A DNA stretch of 64,000 bases. Source: Kwoniella bestiolae CBS 10118. Its lineage: Eukaryota; Basidiomycota; Tremellomycetes; Tremellales; Cryptococcaceae. This document shows, piece after piece, positions 11,550 to 22,568 of the stretch. The translations under genes were made by a program, and so were the position numbers. The stretch is from contig NC_089241.1 in assembly GCF_000512585.2 (NCBI RefSeq), positions 6,776,001-6,840,000 of the forward strand, in the 5' to 3' direction. The notes beneath the pieces were generated by a model. That model had not been told where the DNA came from. It made no database searches and saw nothing but the letters and a program-made list of their open reading frames with translations. Every line of letters begins with the position of its first letter. The first letter of the stretch is position 1.

Positions 11550-14500
11550 ATGTCAGAAGTAGAAGACGCCGCCTCGTCCCTCGTGGCCTCATGGAACTCC
11601 ACCCTCTCGTCCGTATCTGTCAAAGCTGTAGGCTCGCAGATAGCCTTGATGACGGGTATATCGCTGGGTACGATCCTGGCTTTTAGTTTTTTCAGACCCA
11701 GGGAGAAAAAAGTGTATGCGCCAAAGATAAAGTATCAATTGCCTCAACCTGCTGATCCGGCGGATGATCCGGATTACGAACCTCCGCCTCCGCCTATATC
11801 GAATGGGTTCTTTGCTTGGTTTAGTCCTGTTATTAGACTGAAGGAGGAACAGATGATTGCGAATATTGGTGGGTACTTTTCCTTTCTCCCTCTCCTTCTC
11901 CCTCTCTCTCTCTCCCTCTCCTTCTCTCCCTCCCTCTCCTTCTCTCCCTCCCTCTCCCTCCCTCTTCTTCTCTCCCTCCATCTCTCTCTCCCTCTCTCGG
12001 CCTCTCCCCATCTCTCCCCTCATGTCCTTCGTCCATAGGACCGCTATCCGTACTCTGCTGACCACATCTATCCCTCATCAGGCCTCGACGCAACCACCTT
12101 CCTCCGATTCCTCCGAATGATCAGAAACATATTCTCATGTATAAGCATCCTCGGTATCATCCTCCTAGTCCTGAACATCATATACAACCTCAAATACGTC
12201 GAAAGTAAAGATAGGAACGCACTGAGTCTGTTGACTATTCAGAATGTCAGGGGGTCGTGGATGTGGCCTGCTTTGGGTGTTAGTTATTTGATTAGTGAGT
12301 GATTCACGTCTCGTTATTAACATCGAATGGGAGAGAGGAGCTGATGGTGATGCGATTTGTCGAATAGACGCTATCGTCATGTACTTTGGTAAGCTGGCTT
12401 TACTTTGATAGTATTTGACAGGAAAAAGCTGACTTCAGTATGACCAGTATGGCGAAATTGGCATGCTATGGTGAGTTATTTGCCTGACTTTCGCGATAGA
12501 TGACAGCTAATGTTATCGCTTAGATCCAACTTCGAACGAGATGGTTCAGATCACCTGCTTATCAGACCAAGATCTACTCTAGAACCTTGATGGTGAGTAG
12601 GAATAGGCCGACAAGTGCAGAATTTCGATTGCTGATTCCATCTGATAGGTCACGCAAGTGAGAAAAGATTACCGAAGTGACGAGGGCTTGGTTGCTCTGA
12701 TGGGTTTACTAAAAGTTGATGGGATCAAGATAGGTGAGTTTGCTTCAAGCTCCGAAGTAAACCCATATCTGATGTACCGAATCTTATAGGTCCCGAGATT
12801 GATTGCACCTCTATCGGTCGACGACTGGAAGACTTCCCGGAGATGGTAGAAGATCACAACAAAGCTGTTGCAGAGCTGGAGGAGCATTTGGTAAAATATC
12901 TGAAGAATGGTCAGATGGCTGCTAAAAGGCCACAAATCAGAAAAGGTGGATTCTTAGGAATGGGGGGTGTGAAGAAGGTAATTCCCTTTGCTGAACGCTG
13001 ATGAGGGATACGGCTAACTGAAGTATGGTACTTACAGGACGCTATCGATTATCATGCCAAAGAGATCAAATTCCTCAGAGAAAGAATAGATACCAAACGT
13101 CAAGCTATTGATTCGCTCTTGAGAAAGGAAAGAAACGCTAGGAAAAAGGGTAATAAGAGTGGCAGTAGAGTAGAGGGAGAAAACTATGGTGAGCACACAA
13201 ATTGCCATTTAATTGCTCACTGTAGCTGAACTGTTCGAATCGTAGGTTTCGTCACGTTCAAAACCATTGCCGAAGCCCATCGAATCGCTCGAGCACACCA
13301 AGGTAGACTCAAGGAATTACACGGTGCTCAATTGCATCTCGCTCCCATGCCTCAGGATATAGTTTGGGAGAATATCTCCAAAGATTCTGCAGAAGTTGGG
13401 TCGAGGAGAACATTCGGGTTCATCTTTATTGGAATCATCTGTTTCTTCTACACTGTTCCTGTTAGTGGCTTTCCACCAGAGTTCGTGGGATAATTGTAGC
13501 TGATTGAGTTATGCCGCCAGCTCCTTGTGGTCTCCTTACTCGCCAATCTGAGTGCTTTGACACTTTATGTTGGGTTCCTGAATACCTGGAAGAACTCGGG
13601 TCAATGGGGCAATTGGACTGTGAGTCGCTTACCACATCGTACATCGTGGTCTTGACCTGAATCGTTGCACCATCCACCTAGTTCTCCCTTGTTTCTGGTA
13701 TCTTGCCATCCGTCATTTCCGCTGGTTTCGGTTACTTCCTTCCGTTCATCATGAGAAAAATCAGCAAATACCAAGGTACGCTACCGTTATCTCTCCGTGA
13801 AATAGTACACACTGACTGATGATCGATGATAGGTGCTCCAACGCGATCCCGTCTTGATAGAGCGGTCACAGCAAGATACTTCTTTTTCATGATCATCTGT
13901 AACGTCGTGATCTACTCGCTACTCAGTGTCATTTACACCGCTGTTGCGACTGTCGTGTCCCAGATTGGTAAACACCAGAGTGTGGGGACCATCTTCAGGA
14001 CTCTTGAGGATATTCCAGATCAGATCCAGGGTACCTATGTACAACAATCGACTTGTGGGTCATTTGCACTACATGTCATGACAGCCCGATGCTAATACTG
14101 GCTACTATAGATTGGCTCACTTGGTTACCCCTGCGAGGATTCCTCGTCATTTTCGAGCTGATCCAATTGATCAAACTTGCTATGGTGTCTTTGCGAAGAT
14201 TTATGTTCTCACATACGCCTAGAGATATCAGGGAAATGACTAAACCTGGATACTTCGAGTATGCTATCAGTGAGTCGACCTTTACACCGATAGTAAGAGA
14301 GTCAGATCGCTGATGAGCGCCGTTCTAGTCGTCGTCAACTTGTTATTCGTCTGTGCGGTTGGTATGATCTACGCACCTCTCGCACCGCTCGTAGCTATTG
14401 GAGCTTGTGCGGTATTCTGGTTCTCCTCCGTGGTCGTGAGTTGAGTCACCGCTTGTGGATTGCATCGTCTAATGGACCTGTCCTTTAGTACAAATACCAA

Positions 14501-15755
14501 TTACTCTACGTCTACATCTCGCGAGCGGAAAGTGGTGGTCGAATGTGGAATGTCTACGTCAATCGACTCTTGGCTTGTTGTATCTTGATGCAGCTCTTGA
14601 TGGCTTTGAGTGAGTCTGATTCTTCATCACGCTAAATTAAATGTCACTTACCTCTCTATCACAGCTACTGGTCTGATCCGATCTCGATGGCTCGATTGCG
14701 TTGCCGCTGCACCTCCTATTCTCATCGTCATCGGCTTCAAGATATACATTTCACGTACGCTTGAAACAAAATTCCGATACTACAACCCTACTCCACAGGA
14801 ACTCGAGCAGGAGAGAATGTACTCGATGTCCGAGAAGAGAACCAGACACTCGGAGATGGAAAAGCGATTCCTTCACCCTGCCCTTCAGCAAGATAAATTG
14901 TACACTATTATGGTCCACAAGAGTCAAGAACAACTCGCTCGGGAGGTTCTCAGCGCTTATCCTTGGTTTGCTGGAAAACATCAACACGACGGAGTGGAGA
15001 TCAAGGCCGTTCGAGAGGTGAGCTAACTTGGCGATGATTTCGTCGAATGATAAGCTGACATAACCCACTTGCAGGAAAACCTCGAGTACGATCCCAACCG
15101 AGACGGACCCACAGATGTTGCTCATCAAGCAGATTGGGACGCACGATCGATCGCCTCGACGGAAATGCTTGGTGTATTCGGTGGCGGGAAGAGCGAATTA
15201 TCCTCCACAGCTCCTTCACCAGGCGTCGACACCGACGGATACAACCATTACCCCTTGCCTCCTGGAATGGACTCGCATGTCAACTTGCCCTTGGACAACC
15301 CATCTTCAGATTACCTCTTGGCGCAGCAAGGGGATCGTTCAGAGGATTATCGAAATGATAAACAACCTCCCCGAAGACAGAATAGTCGACCATATCCGCT
15401 TAGTCACGCCAGGGGTAATCTGTCTGAAACTGATATCGTCGCCAGTTCACCATTATTGGAACATCAGCAATCACAACCCAGCTATGACGCTCCACCATAT
15501 TCGAACATCCCTTACCCGCCTAGTGCGTACACTCAACCTCCCATTGGATATACCCCTCCCACGATGCGACGGACCGCGTCGGGCAATGAGGATGATATAG
15601 GTCAGACTAGATGGGATCAAGGTGATTTGGAGAGAGGTTATTCTCAGCCTCAAAATAGTAGACCATCACCGCCTCAGAGATCTCTCAGTAATCAGAGCTC
15701 AGACTCTCAGGGACAGGGACCATATGGAAGGAATCAAGGTGGTCATGGGTGGTAG
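11550..15755 (+). CDS. Calcium-permeable stress-gated cation channel (CSC1/OSCA/TMEM63 family)
   Basis: Member of the DUF221/RSN1-7TM family, osmotic or mechanical stress-gated cation channels of the plasma membrane or endomembranes. The start is MSEVEDAASSLVASWNST. The N-terminal RSN1_TM part holds a TM near residues 30-50, then FAWFSPVIRLKEEQM and GLDATTFLRFLRM, which join across intron 1. The cytosolic PHM7-type part (YSRTLMVTQV, FVTFKTIAEAHRIARA, QDIVWENIS) precedes a 7-TM core (FFYTVPL, FGYFLPFIMRKISKYQGAPTRS, PLAPLVAIG). The tail is about 270 residues, Ser/Pro/Gln-rich and hydrophilic. There are more than a dozen introns. Intron 1 (11869-12081) contains a long CT-only tract. ATG 11550 is preceded by a CA-rich leader. 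The family is clear; subcellular site is not. Confidence 0.92.
11877..12022 (+). repeat. CT-rich microsatellite inside intron 1 of the channel gene
   Basis: About 145 bases made almost only of C and T on the coding strand (CTCTCCCTCTCC-type units). It lies between the donor at 11869 and the acceptor at 12081. On the other strand it produces spurious ORFs of alternating Arg and Glu. It acts at least as an extended polypyrimidine tract and is likely length-variable. Confidence 0.85.
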
Positions 15756-16118
15756 AGTGTGAAAAGCGCTGGTCGCGAGGTGTACAATGACGATGATGGG
15801 TTGTTCATTACTTTTTTCTATATACATAAGTATATATCATACGAGATACTACATATTATACTACGAATAGAGACGAAGGGATTACTACATGCATGGACGA
15901 TAGATATACCTGGCACATTCGTATTGGTTTTGGACATGGGAAATAGTATCATGCCTTTACGTAATCACGTTGCCACTTGAGCTTTTCAGCTTTGCTCGCC
16001 TGGGTGTTGTTCCATCTCATTCTCTATCTCTTCTCACATCTTCACATCTCCACTACTTCTACCACTCATCCATACCATCTCATCACATCTCATCGTAATA
16101 ATACAAACCCCACGCAAG
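15756..16118. other. Intergenic region
   Basis: 3' flank of the channel gene, then a pyrimidine-rich leader (TCTACCACTCATCC) before the SPF30 start. I see no other gene. Confidence 0.45.
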
Positions 16119-17148
16119 ATGGAAGCAGAACTATCGACTTACAAAGATCAACTGGCCTATGTCAACCTACAGCTCGAGAGTGACCCTAACAACGATGGTT
16201 TGAAAACGCTCAAGACAGAGTTGGTCGAGTTGATCGATCTCACTCAACAGGCTATGGGTCATCCTGCTGCGTCTTCCGCTGGTGCTACGACAACAAAGAC
16301 TGAAAAGCCCAAGGAGAAGGGGAAGGGGAGGGAGGAGGGGGGACAGTATAAGGCTGGGATGGATTGTATGGCAAAGTACAAGGATGGGAAGTGGTGAGTC
16401 TATGTCCAACTCATCCGACTCACAGTCTCAGTTCTGCCCAGCACTGTACTCGACCTGAGGGACACAATGGCTGATAAAAAATTGACTTAGGTACCCAGCC
16501 AAAATCAACGCCGTGATCGGTTCACCCGACTCACCCCAATACACCATAACCTTCAAAGGCTACACGTCATCTACCAACGTCCCCCTATCCTCTCTCCGTC
16601 CCCATGACCCCTCTGCACCTATACCCACCCCTGTCCAGCCGACGAAGCGTAAGCAGGACGAGCTGACGGAGAAGGAAAAAGAGAAGAAGAAGAAGAAGGG
16701 AGAGAAGTGGATGGAGTCGCAGAAGGCCAAGGCGGATGAGATCAAGGATAAGAAGAGTGCTTGGGAGAAGTTCGGGAAGAAGGCGGGGAAGAAGGGGATA
16801 CATATTTCTGGGTTGGTCGCACTTTCCCTCTTCCCACTTCCATCGTAGAAGAGCGATACTCAGATGTATTCGTGCTGATTCTGACGATGTGGTAGTCTCG
16901 AAGGGAAATCTGTGTTTAGGACACCTGATAACCCATTTGGTGAGTTATATTGTCGCATCCATGAGCGAGCGAAGCTGACGTAACTCTTGGTCCTCCTCTT
17001 TAGGCAAAGGTACGCTAGTTCGCATATCGATTTCACCGACGTTCGCTGACCTACGCCAAACACAGTCGGAGTTGTCGGCTCTGGTAGAGGTGTAACAGAG
17101 TACGAGAGGATGGGAAAACACAAGTTCCAAGCGGACAAAGAAGAATAG
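16119..17148 (+). CDS. SPF30: SPF30/SMNDC1 Tudor-domain splicing factor
   Basis: Survival-motor-neuron-related splicing factor 30, a nuclear Tudor protein needed for spliceosome assembly. Five exons (16119-16393, 16491-16811, 16896-16939, 17004-17009, 17066-17148) give 242 aa. The N-terminal 50 residues form a helix (YKDQLAYVNLQLESDPNN). The Tudor domain lies near residues 80-125 (CMAKYKDGKWYPAKINAVI, YTITFKGYTSSTNVPLSSLRP). A Lys-rich coiled segment follows (KEKEKKKKKGEKWMESQK). The C-terminus has the family signature KSVFRTPDNPFGKVGV and MGKHKF. Exon 4 is only 6 nt (GCAAAG), supplying the Gly-Lys of this signature, with phase-1 boundaries on both sides. With ESS2 it is one of two splicing factors in the window. 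Confidence 0.92.
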
Positions 17149-17685
17149 GAATAGGAAATAAACCAAGAACAGGTGTAGCCTTGCTATCTCAACATCACCA
17201 AATCTGACCGATCTCCCATCGCCGTTGTACATCCGTTCACTTTTCTTTCATTCAGCCAACTTCGATTATCAACGACATATCTCAAAACAGTGGTGCATCC
17301 TACACGCAGTGCGACTGCATTAGACAATCGTACCTTTCGGAAACTCCCTTTCATCCTCCCTTTGTCATTCGCTGAGTTACCTCATTTTACTTTTCAGATT
17401 GATTTGATTAAAGTTCTGTGGGAATGCGAGGAGTGGTGAGTAAGTGGGTTTCAGTGGTATGTTGTCTATGCATTCATGAAAAACATCGACATCTAGCTCG
17501 AACAATTTACTAACAAGTGATTTATCGTGTCACATCGGTACGAACATGATTATCAATACAAAGACCGATCCGTCCGTCCTTGCCAGCCGGTATTGATACT
17601 CGCCATACTGCTAAGCATTACTCTTTTAGATCACGATCGGTATTGCTATTAATCCGCTGATACTGCCCATTATCCCACAGCGAGA
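17149..17685. other. Convergent intergenic region
   Basis: 537 bp between two converging 3' ends. I see no ORF or RNA gene. Confidence 0.45.
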
Positions 17686-18658
17686 TCACCTTACACGAAC
17701 CCTTCCACCGCCCGAGACATAGTACTCATTGATATCGTGCGTCGAGGCGCATTGGAGTATCACCCAGAACACCCAGAGAAGGAGCGCCACGATGTTCACG
17801 CTGTAACAGGGCATCAGCATTTTGGATCTGACGTATGCTGAGGGAGGCGAATACTGATCTACCATAAGTGCTCACTCACAAATACCCCAGAACATCGGGA
17901 TTCAGATTGTGTCCCTTACTTCTCGCCAATCCCCATACCACATTATCCAATACTAACACTATACCAGATACTAACGTTACCAAGATGCATAAACCCCTTT
18001 CCCACCATTTCGAATCTCTCACGATATCATACCATGTCTCCGACCTCCTGCGGCGTGAGGCAAAGGCGACGATCGATAGGATCAGGAGGAGGTAGGCGAC
18101 GATCAGGATCGAGATGATCAGGTGGAAGAGGAGTAGGAGGGGGAAACCGTTCATTGGTGAGGGCCATGATGTGGTGGGGTAGAGGAATTGCCGGGTGCTG
18201 TATCAAAATTGGCACAGATATCAGCCGTGGCTCTCTGACGAGACAGGCCTTATGACTTGTATACAAATTCGATTTTGTTCTCGCTCCAAATCAAAATCGC
18301 CCGATCATGACGGGTCTGGAACGATAAGATACAGTATCACTCACCCGCTATCCTCCCCATTCACCCCATACCCCTGCGCAGCAATCTTCGTCCTCCCCCC
18401 ATACCCCGCATCATACACCCACACGGGGATCAGCCAGAACCCCGCCAAAAAGCATATAATAGCTATAACGAAGGGTACGAGGATCAAGAGGAAACTTTGA
18501 ACGCGTTTACCCCCGAAGGAGCATTTACAGCATATCAAGGGATTACACCCTTTGCGGTATTTGTCGTAGGAGGTTTTGTAGTAATCTCTATGAGGTCTGG
18601 AGTGGGAGCGGTGGTGGTTTGAGGAATGGTGGTTTGATGAAGAGTGTTGTCTTGACAT
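17686..18658 (-). CDS. Four-TM membrane protein, hypothetical
   Basis: Three exons (18345-18658, 17880-18197, 17686-17827) with matching phases give 257 aa. Residues 1-35 are His/Ser-rich (MSRQHSSSNHHSSNHHRS). A Cys cluster (CNPLICCKC) comes just before TM1 (SFLLILVPFVIAIICFLAGF). A non-cytoplasmic loop and TM2 (LLLLFHLIISILIVAYLLL), a short basic loop (SRRRRSETWY), TM3 and TM4 follow, ending in a polar tail. The TM topology with a larger loop after TM1 is like SUR7/PalI or tetraspan proteins, but I do not see their signatures, so no function is assigned. The Cys cluster next to the membrane could be palmitoylated (inference). Intron 1 is about 147 nt, longer than usual here. Confidence 0.68.
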
Positions 18659-19466
18659 TTTTTAGGCTGATTGTGCACTTGAATAGAATACTCCACGAAT
18701 ATCCCTTAGATCGTTAATCGTTAGTCACCTTGACAATGACAAATCATACGTACACGTAGGTAGTATCCAAGAGGATTATGACGTTCTCATTTGACTTGTT
18801 GTTATGCATGGCTGCGCCATATCTGCAGTGCAGTCTGCCGATTGCGGGCTTACCGTTCCTCTCACTCGTATTAGATGGACTGAACAGGGATACGCACAAC
18901 AAAGGATCAATCGACTTGAAGCAGCTCATCGGGTCTTGGCTCTGTTTCAGCACGATATGAAACGATCCGTCCAATACATATACATACAAAAGATCTTCCC
19001 CGAGCTTCACATCTTGATCCCGGTCTGGCACGTATAGCAGTGAGTGCCTCATGCACTACGGTCAAATCTCTCTGTCTTCCTGCCCAAGCAAACTGCCTTA
19101 CAAGCAAGTTACAAAGAAAAAAAAGAAAACGCCTCAAAGTGGAGGTGGACTCACCCAACTCGAGAGCTTATTCATAATTCGACCAAAATGAGATCATGAG
19201 GCTTGCGGCGATCACCGCTTTTGGTTGAGAGGTGGTTGATGATCTCACAAAGTGGAGGAGCTGATGTAAGTTAACTTTTGTTTTTCTTCGTCAAGGTTGT
19301 AAACAACGGCATATTCACATGATCCTCGAGGAATGCATGGGATGCAATAGGAGTAGGGAAAAAGGTATAAATACCCTCTCCAGAACGGACCGAGATGTAA
19401 TCTCCCTCTTCAAGCTCTCAACTCTCTCTTACTGACCGAACTTGGAACACTTAAAGAAGAACTACC
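18659..19466. other. Divergent promoter region
   Basis: About 800 bp between the four-TM gene and the cupin gene. Overlapping ORFs on both strands (18744-19158) have no splice or family support. A TATA box near 19366 belongs to the cupin gene. Confidence 0.45.
19366..19373 (+). promoter_or_regulatory. TATA box of the cupin gene
   Basis: TATAAATA, a near-perfect TATA box, lies 94 nt upstream of the ATG at 19467. A TATA-type promoter hints at regulated rather than housekeeping expression. Confidence 0.55.
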
Positions 19467-20268
19467 ATGCCAGCTACTCCCCTTCCTCCACCTCGACGAA
19501 TCCTCACTGCCACGGCCCCGAACGGTGACTCGGTAGTACTGGACGATACTACCCCGTTCGCCAACGATGATGAACAGCTCAAGGGGTTTGTGGGGTTTGT
19601 CCAACCTGATTTGATCGGTAAAGCCGACCAAGCTTTCAAGTACGCGGAGTATAAACCTACGAAAATCAGCCATGATGATCAAGTATCGCTGCGATGGGTT
19701 GGTGAGTTTATTATTCTTCCTTGCTTCTTTTTTTGTTTTGGAAACGCAGTCACAATCAACAGTCTCAGATCTTTTTGAGGGAGCACAGTCCTTTGATTAG
19801 AGGATCTGAATGGTGCATGATACTGATCTGTGGCCGTGGGATTGCGATAGATGTTCCTCCGAGATATATCGGTGCTCAACATTATACCAACACTTTTGGT
19901 GAGTCCGTCCACCTCTTAGTAGTGTAACACACGGAAACTGATGAACCACCAATTGACCTAATGATGCACCGTAGACTACATGATCATAACCCACGGTACA
20001 CTCGAGCTCGTCTTACCTGATGGTCAAACCAAGATCGTCAATGTTGGAGACGCGGTAGTTCAAGCAGCAAATATCCACGCATGGAACAATAAAACCGATG
20101 AATGGGCGAGCAAGTATCAATTTTTCTGCGGGTATGATGTATGATACTGGTGCGAGCTAATCGTTGCACATAGGATTCGTCGGTGTGGTGGTTCCTGCAG
20201 AAAGTGCCAAGGTTGATGGGAAAGAGCTCAATCAACCTCCTATCAATGGCTATCACGCGCAGTTCTAA
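19467..20268 (+). CDS. Cupin-domain protein with a GC-AG intron
   Basis: Four exons (19467-19701, 19851-19898, 19975-20109, 20174-20268) give 170 aa. The C-terminal two thirds is a single cupin barrel: GAQHYTNTFDYMIITHGTLE for motif 1 and GDAVVQAANIHAWNN for motif 2, then FVGVVVPAE. The His residues in QHYTNT and NIHAW are candidate metal ligands, but the canonical HxH is reduced. The N-terminus (PPPRRILTATAPNGDSVVLDD) is typical of small fungal cupins of unknown substrate. The last intron must start with GCAAGT at 20110, not GT, because only this phase reads through to the stop at 20266. It has its own TATA box. Function unknown; a small oxygenase or isomerase-like enzyme is possible. Confidence 0.8.
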
Positions 20269-20481
20269 GTCGAACTATTTTCATGTCTTGGTCAGGTCAG
20301 GGGTTCAGGTATGGTCAGTACGAAGGGTATGAGGATACAGAATGCATCTTGGTCTTAAGGCGATGAAGAAAATCGAAAGATACTGATTAACCCGAAATAA
20401 CGATAAAGAAACAAGACAGGCCCCTGAAAGAGGAAAAGAAAAGTATTCAAGTACCGAAAGAACAACCTTCCTGATTAATCC

Positions 20482-21673
20482 CTACTTCAAGACTTTCGAC
20501 AAGACAATGGCAATAACGATAATGGTGACCAACAAGACTGAGATACCCAGTGTACCGTATGCGCATCTCTTGGCGTATTTCAACTCGGTCTGTATCCGTT
20601 GAACGTAATGAATCAGCATATTGAATTATGTCGAAGGAAGTATTCAACGACGATTCTGGGTGAGGTCAAGAGGGAGAGTGTGGACTCACCTTTCTCAGAA
20701 TCACAATCATCTCTTCTAATTTCTGGGCTTTCTCGGGATCACTCTCTTCTTCGAGGGGTTTCAAGGGGATCCATATGCTAAGAGGAATATCCAAGTCAGC
20801 TGAGTGGGATGGAGATGGAAACGATGTTATGGGACTGTGGAGCAGACGAATCAAGCTCCACGAGCGGAAGGGCAGTATGGAAGATGAACTGTTTCCCCGA
20901 ACGTATACTCACATGCACATCCCTATGAACCACAACAACGGACATACCCAACCCCATTTCCACAATGCCCTAGCAAGAGTCTTAGGTTCCGTCTGAGTCT
21001 CCTCGGCATAGCATGGTAATTCGTCTGAAGATTGGAGGGTGGTAAAGGAGGGATTTCCACCAAGTCCAGCCGTGGGATCATAGTACAATTCGTCGTCTCC
21101 GTGTCTGATCTCATCCCTCGAAGGGGAGGGAGTGACAAGTGATTGTGGTTGAGGGAGATGATCGTTGGCGTAGGAAGGTGGTCGGGAGGCTGAGAAATCT
21201 ATTTGACCCGCTGAAGAGGGCCCAGCTTCGGGCTGATTGTGCGGTTGGATTTCTACAGCTTGATTTGAAGATTGGGTTGATGGTAGATCAACAGGTAATA
21301 TGTATCTGGGGGGTTCATCCCTCGACGATCTGGCAGTCAAGGGACTATCGAAAGATCTGGAAGAAGTTAATCCAGCTAATTCCAATGATATGTCCTCGGG
21401 TGTGGTGGGAACAGGTTTTCGTTTGATGGAAGAGGTGGATTTCCTATTGGCTAGCTTTGGTCGACTTGTGGGCGTGGGCGTGCTGGGAGTTCTGGGTGTT
21501 TGGGGTCGACTATCATGGCCGTTTCCTTCTGAAGTAGAGGAAGAAGAAGGTAAAGGCGGTGGAGGAGTTTCGTCATTGGTTAATTGGGGTAACGAAACGA
21601 TTGATTCGAGGGTAAGCCGTCGTTCTGATCGAGGTGGTCTGACGGGTGTAGAGGGTGTGGTGGGCCGTGACAT
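20482..21673 (-). CDS. Pro/Ser-rich membrane protein with C-terminal hydrophobic hairpin
   Basis: Three exons (20913-21673, 20690-20777, 20482-20588 or -20589) give 318 aa. The first 230 residues are disordered and rich in Ser, Thr and Pro, with TPRTPSTPTP and RRLTLESIVSLPQL. Then ALARALWKWGW-like sequence leads into a short hydrophobic stretch (VCPLLWFIGMCI) and a charged linker (EEESDPEKAQKLEEMIVILRK). A final TM (LGISVLLVTIIVIAIVLS) precedes VLK at the C-terminus. This pattern (a Trp-rich hydrophobic segment, PLKP, an acidic helix, a tail TM) recurs in unnamed conserved basidiomycete proteins. I know no function. It could be a tail-anchored endoplasmic reticulum or plasma membrane protein. 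Confidence 0.72.
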
Positions 21674-22568
21674 TTTCGTGAATCAGATAGGTAGAACAAT
21701 AAGTGAATGAATAGGATCAAAGTGGTTTCAAGATCTATGGTGTATCTTATTGTTCTTGGTCTTATGGATCGTTTGATTGTGATAGCGGAAGACAACTCTG
21801 TCAATGAATAAAGGAGTCATATATATGTATTGCTCAAAGTACCCTTCACTTAACAATCTATTCGCTGGGATCCCTTTGACACTTCAATCGATACTCATAA
21901 TCCGCAATGAATCAGACTCCCCCTTCATCACCTATTCACTTTAGTACGATTGGTGATTGAAAGGTGAAGTGTGATTGGTACATGACAGCGTATACGGTGG
22001 TAGGTCAAAGGAAGTCAATGTCATTGTTAATACACGGTCCTTTGCTTTCATCCCCTACTCAAATGCAATCAGTTATATCTCCGTACCCTAGTGTTATTAA
22101 CCACATGGAGGAAGACGAGTGAAGGCGTATTTGATGGGCTGTATGGATACACACATACTCTCACAAATACAACCACTCGGATCCACCGATGGGAACTGCG
22201 TTACCTGGCAACTTTGCTTCACCACTCACTCGGTCCAGGAACAGCACTGATCGTCTCTTTCGCTTTGAACATCATTTCCCACTTCACCAGCTCATCAGGC
22301 CGGATCTGGTAAATTATCGATGAATTCCATTCCTTTGATCTACCTACCCCAAATTGCTTTTCACATGCACAGTGCTTGGTACTGGATCCGAAACATATGT
22401 CCATGTCCATTGCATACGACCTAAGCTACAGTAGATGAATACATGTCATTTCCCCTTGATACAGTTCCAGGTCCCTTGCTTCCTCCACTCACGCGACTCG
22501 ACGCGTCTTGAAACATTATTCCTCCGCATCCTCGACAAAGTGTTTACACCTGTATCATCTCACGACGA
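21674..22568. other. Intergenic region
   Basis: About 895 bp, promoter of the Pro-rich gene (CATATATATG near 21822) and 3' flank of the permease gene. A 73-codon plus-strand ORF at 22091 has no support. Confidence 0.4.

Noticed and set aside
11589..12093. Two minus-strand ORFs of alternating Arg and Glu
   Set aside because: They are the reverse reading of the CT tract in intron 1 of the channel gene and carry no other content.
22091..22312. 73-codon plus ORF with LRYLATLLHHS
   Set aside because: No splice context or family resemblance; lies in an intergenic region.
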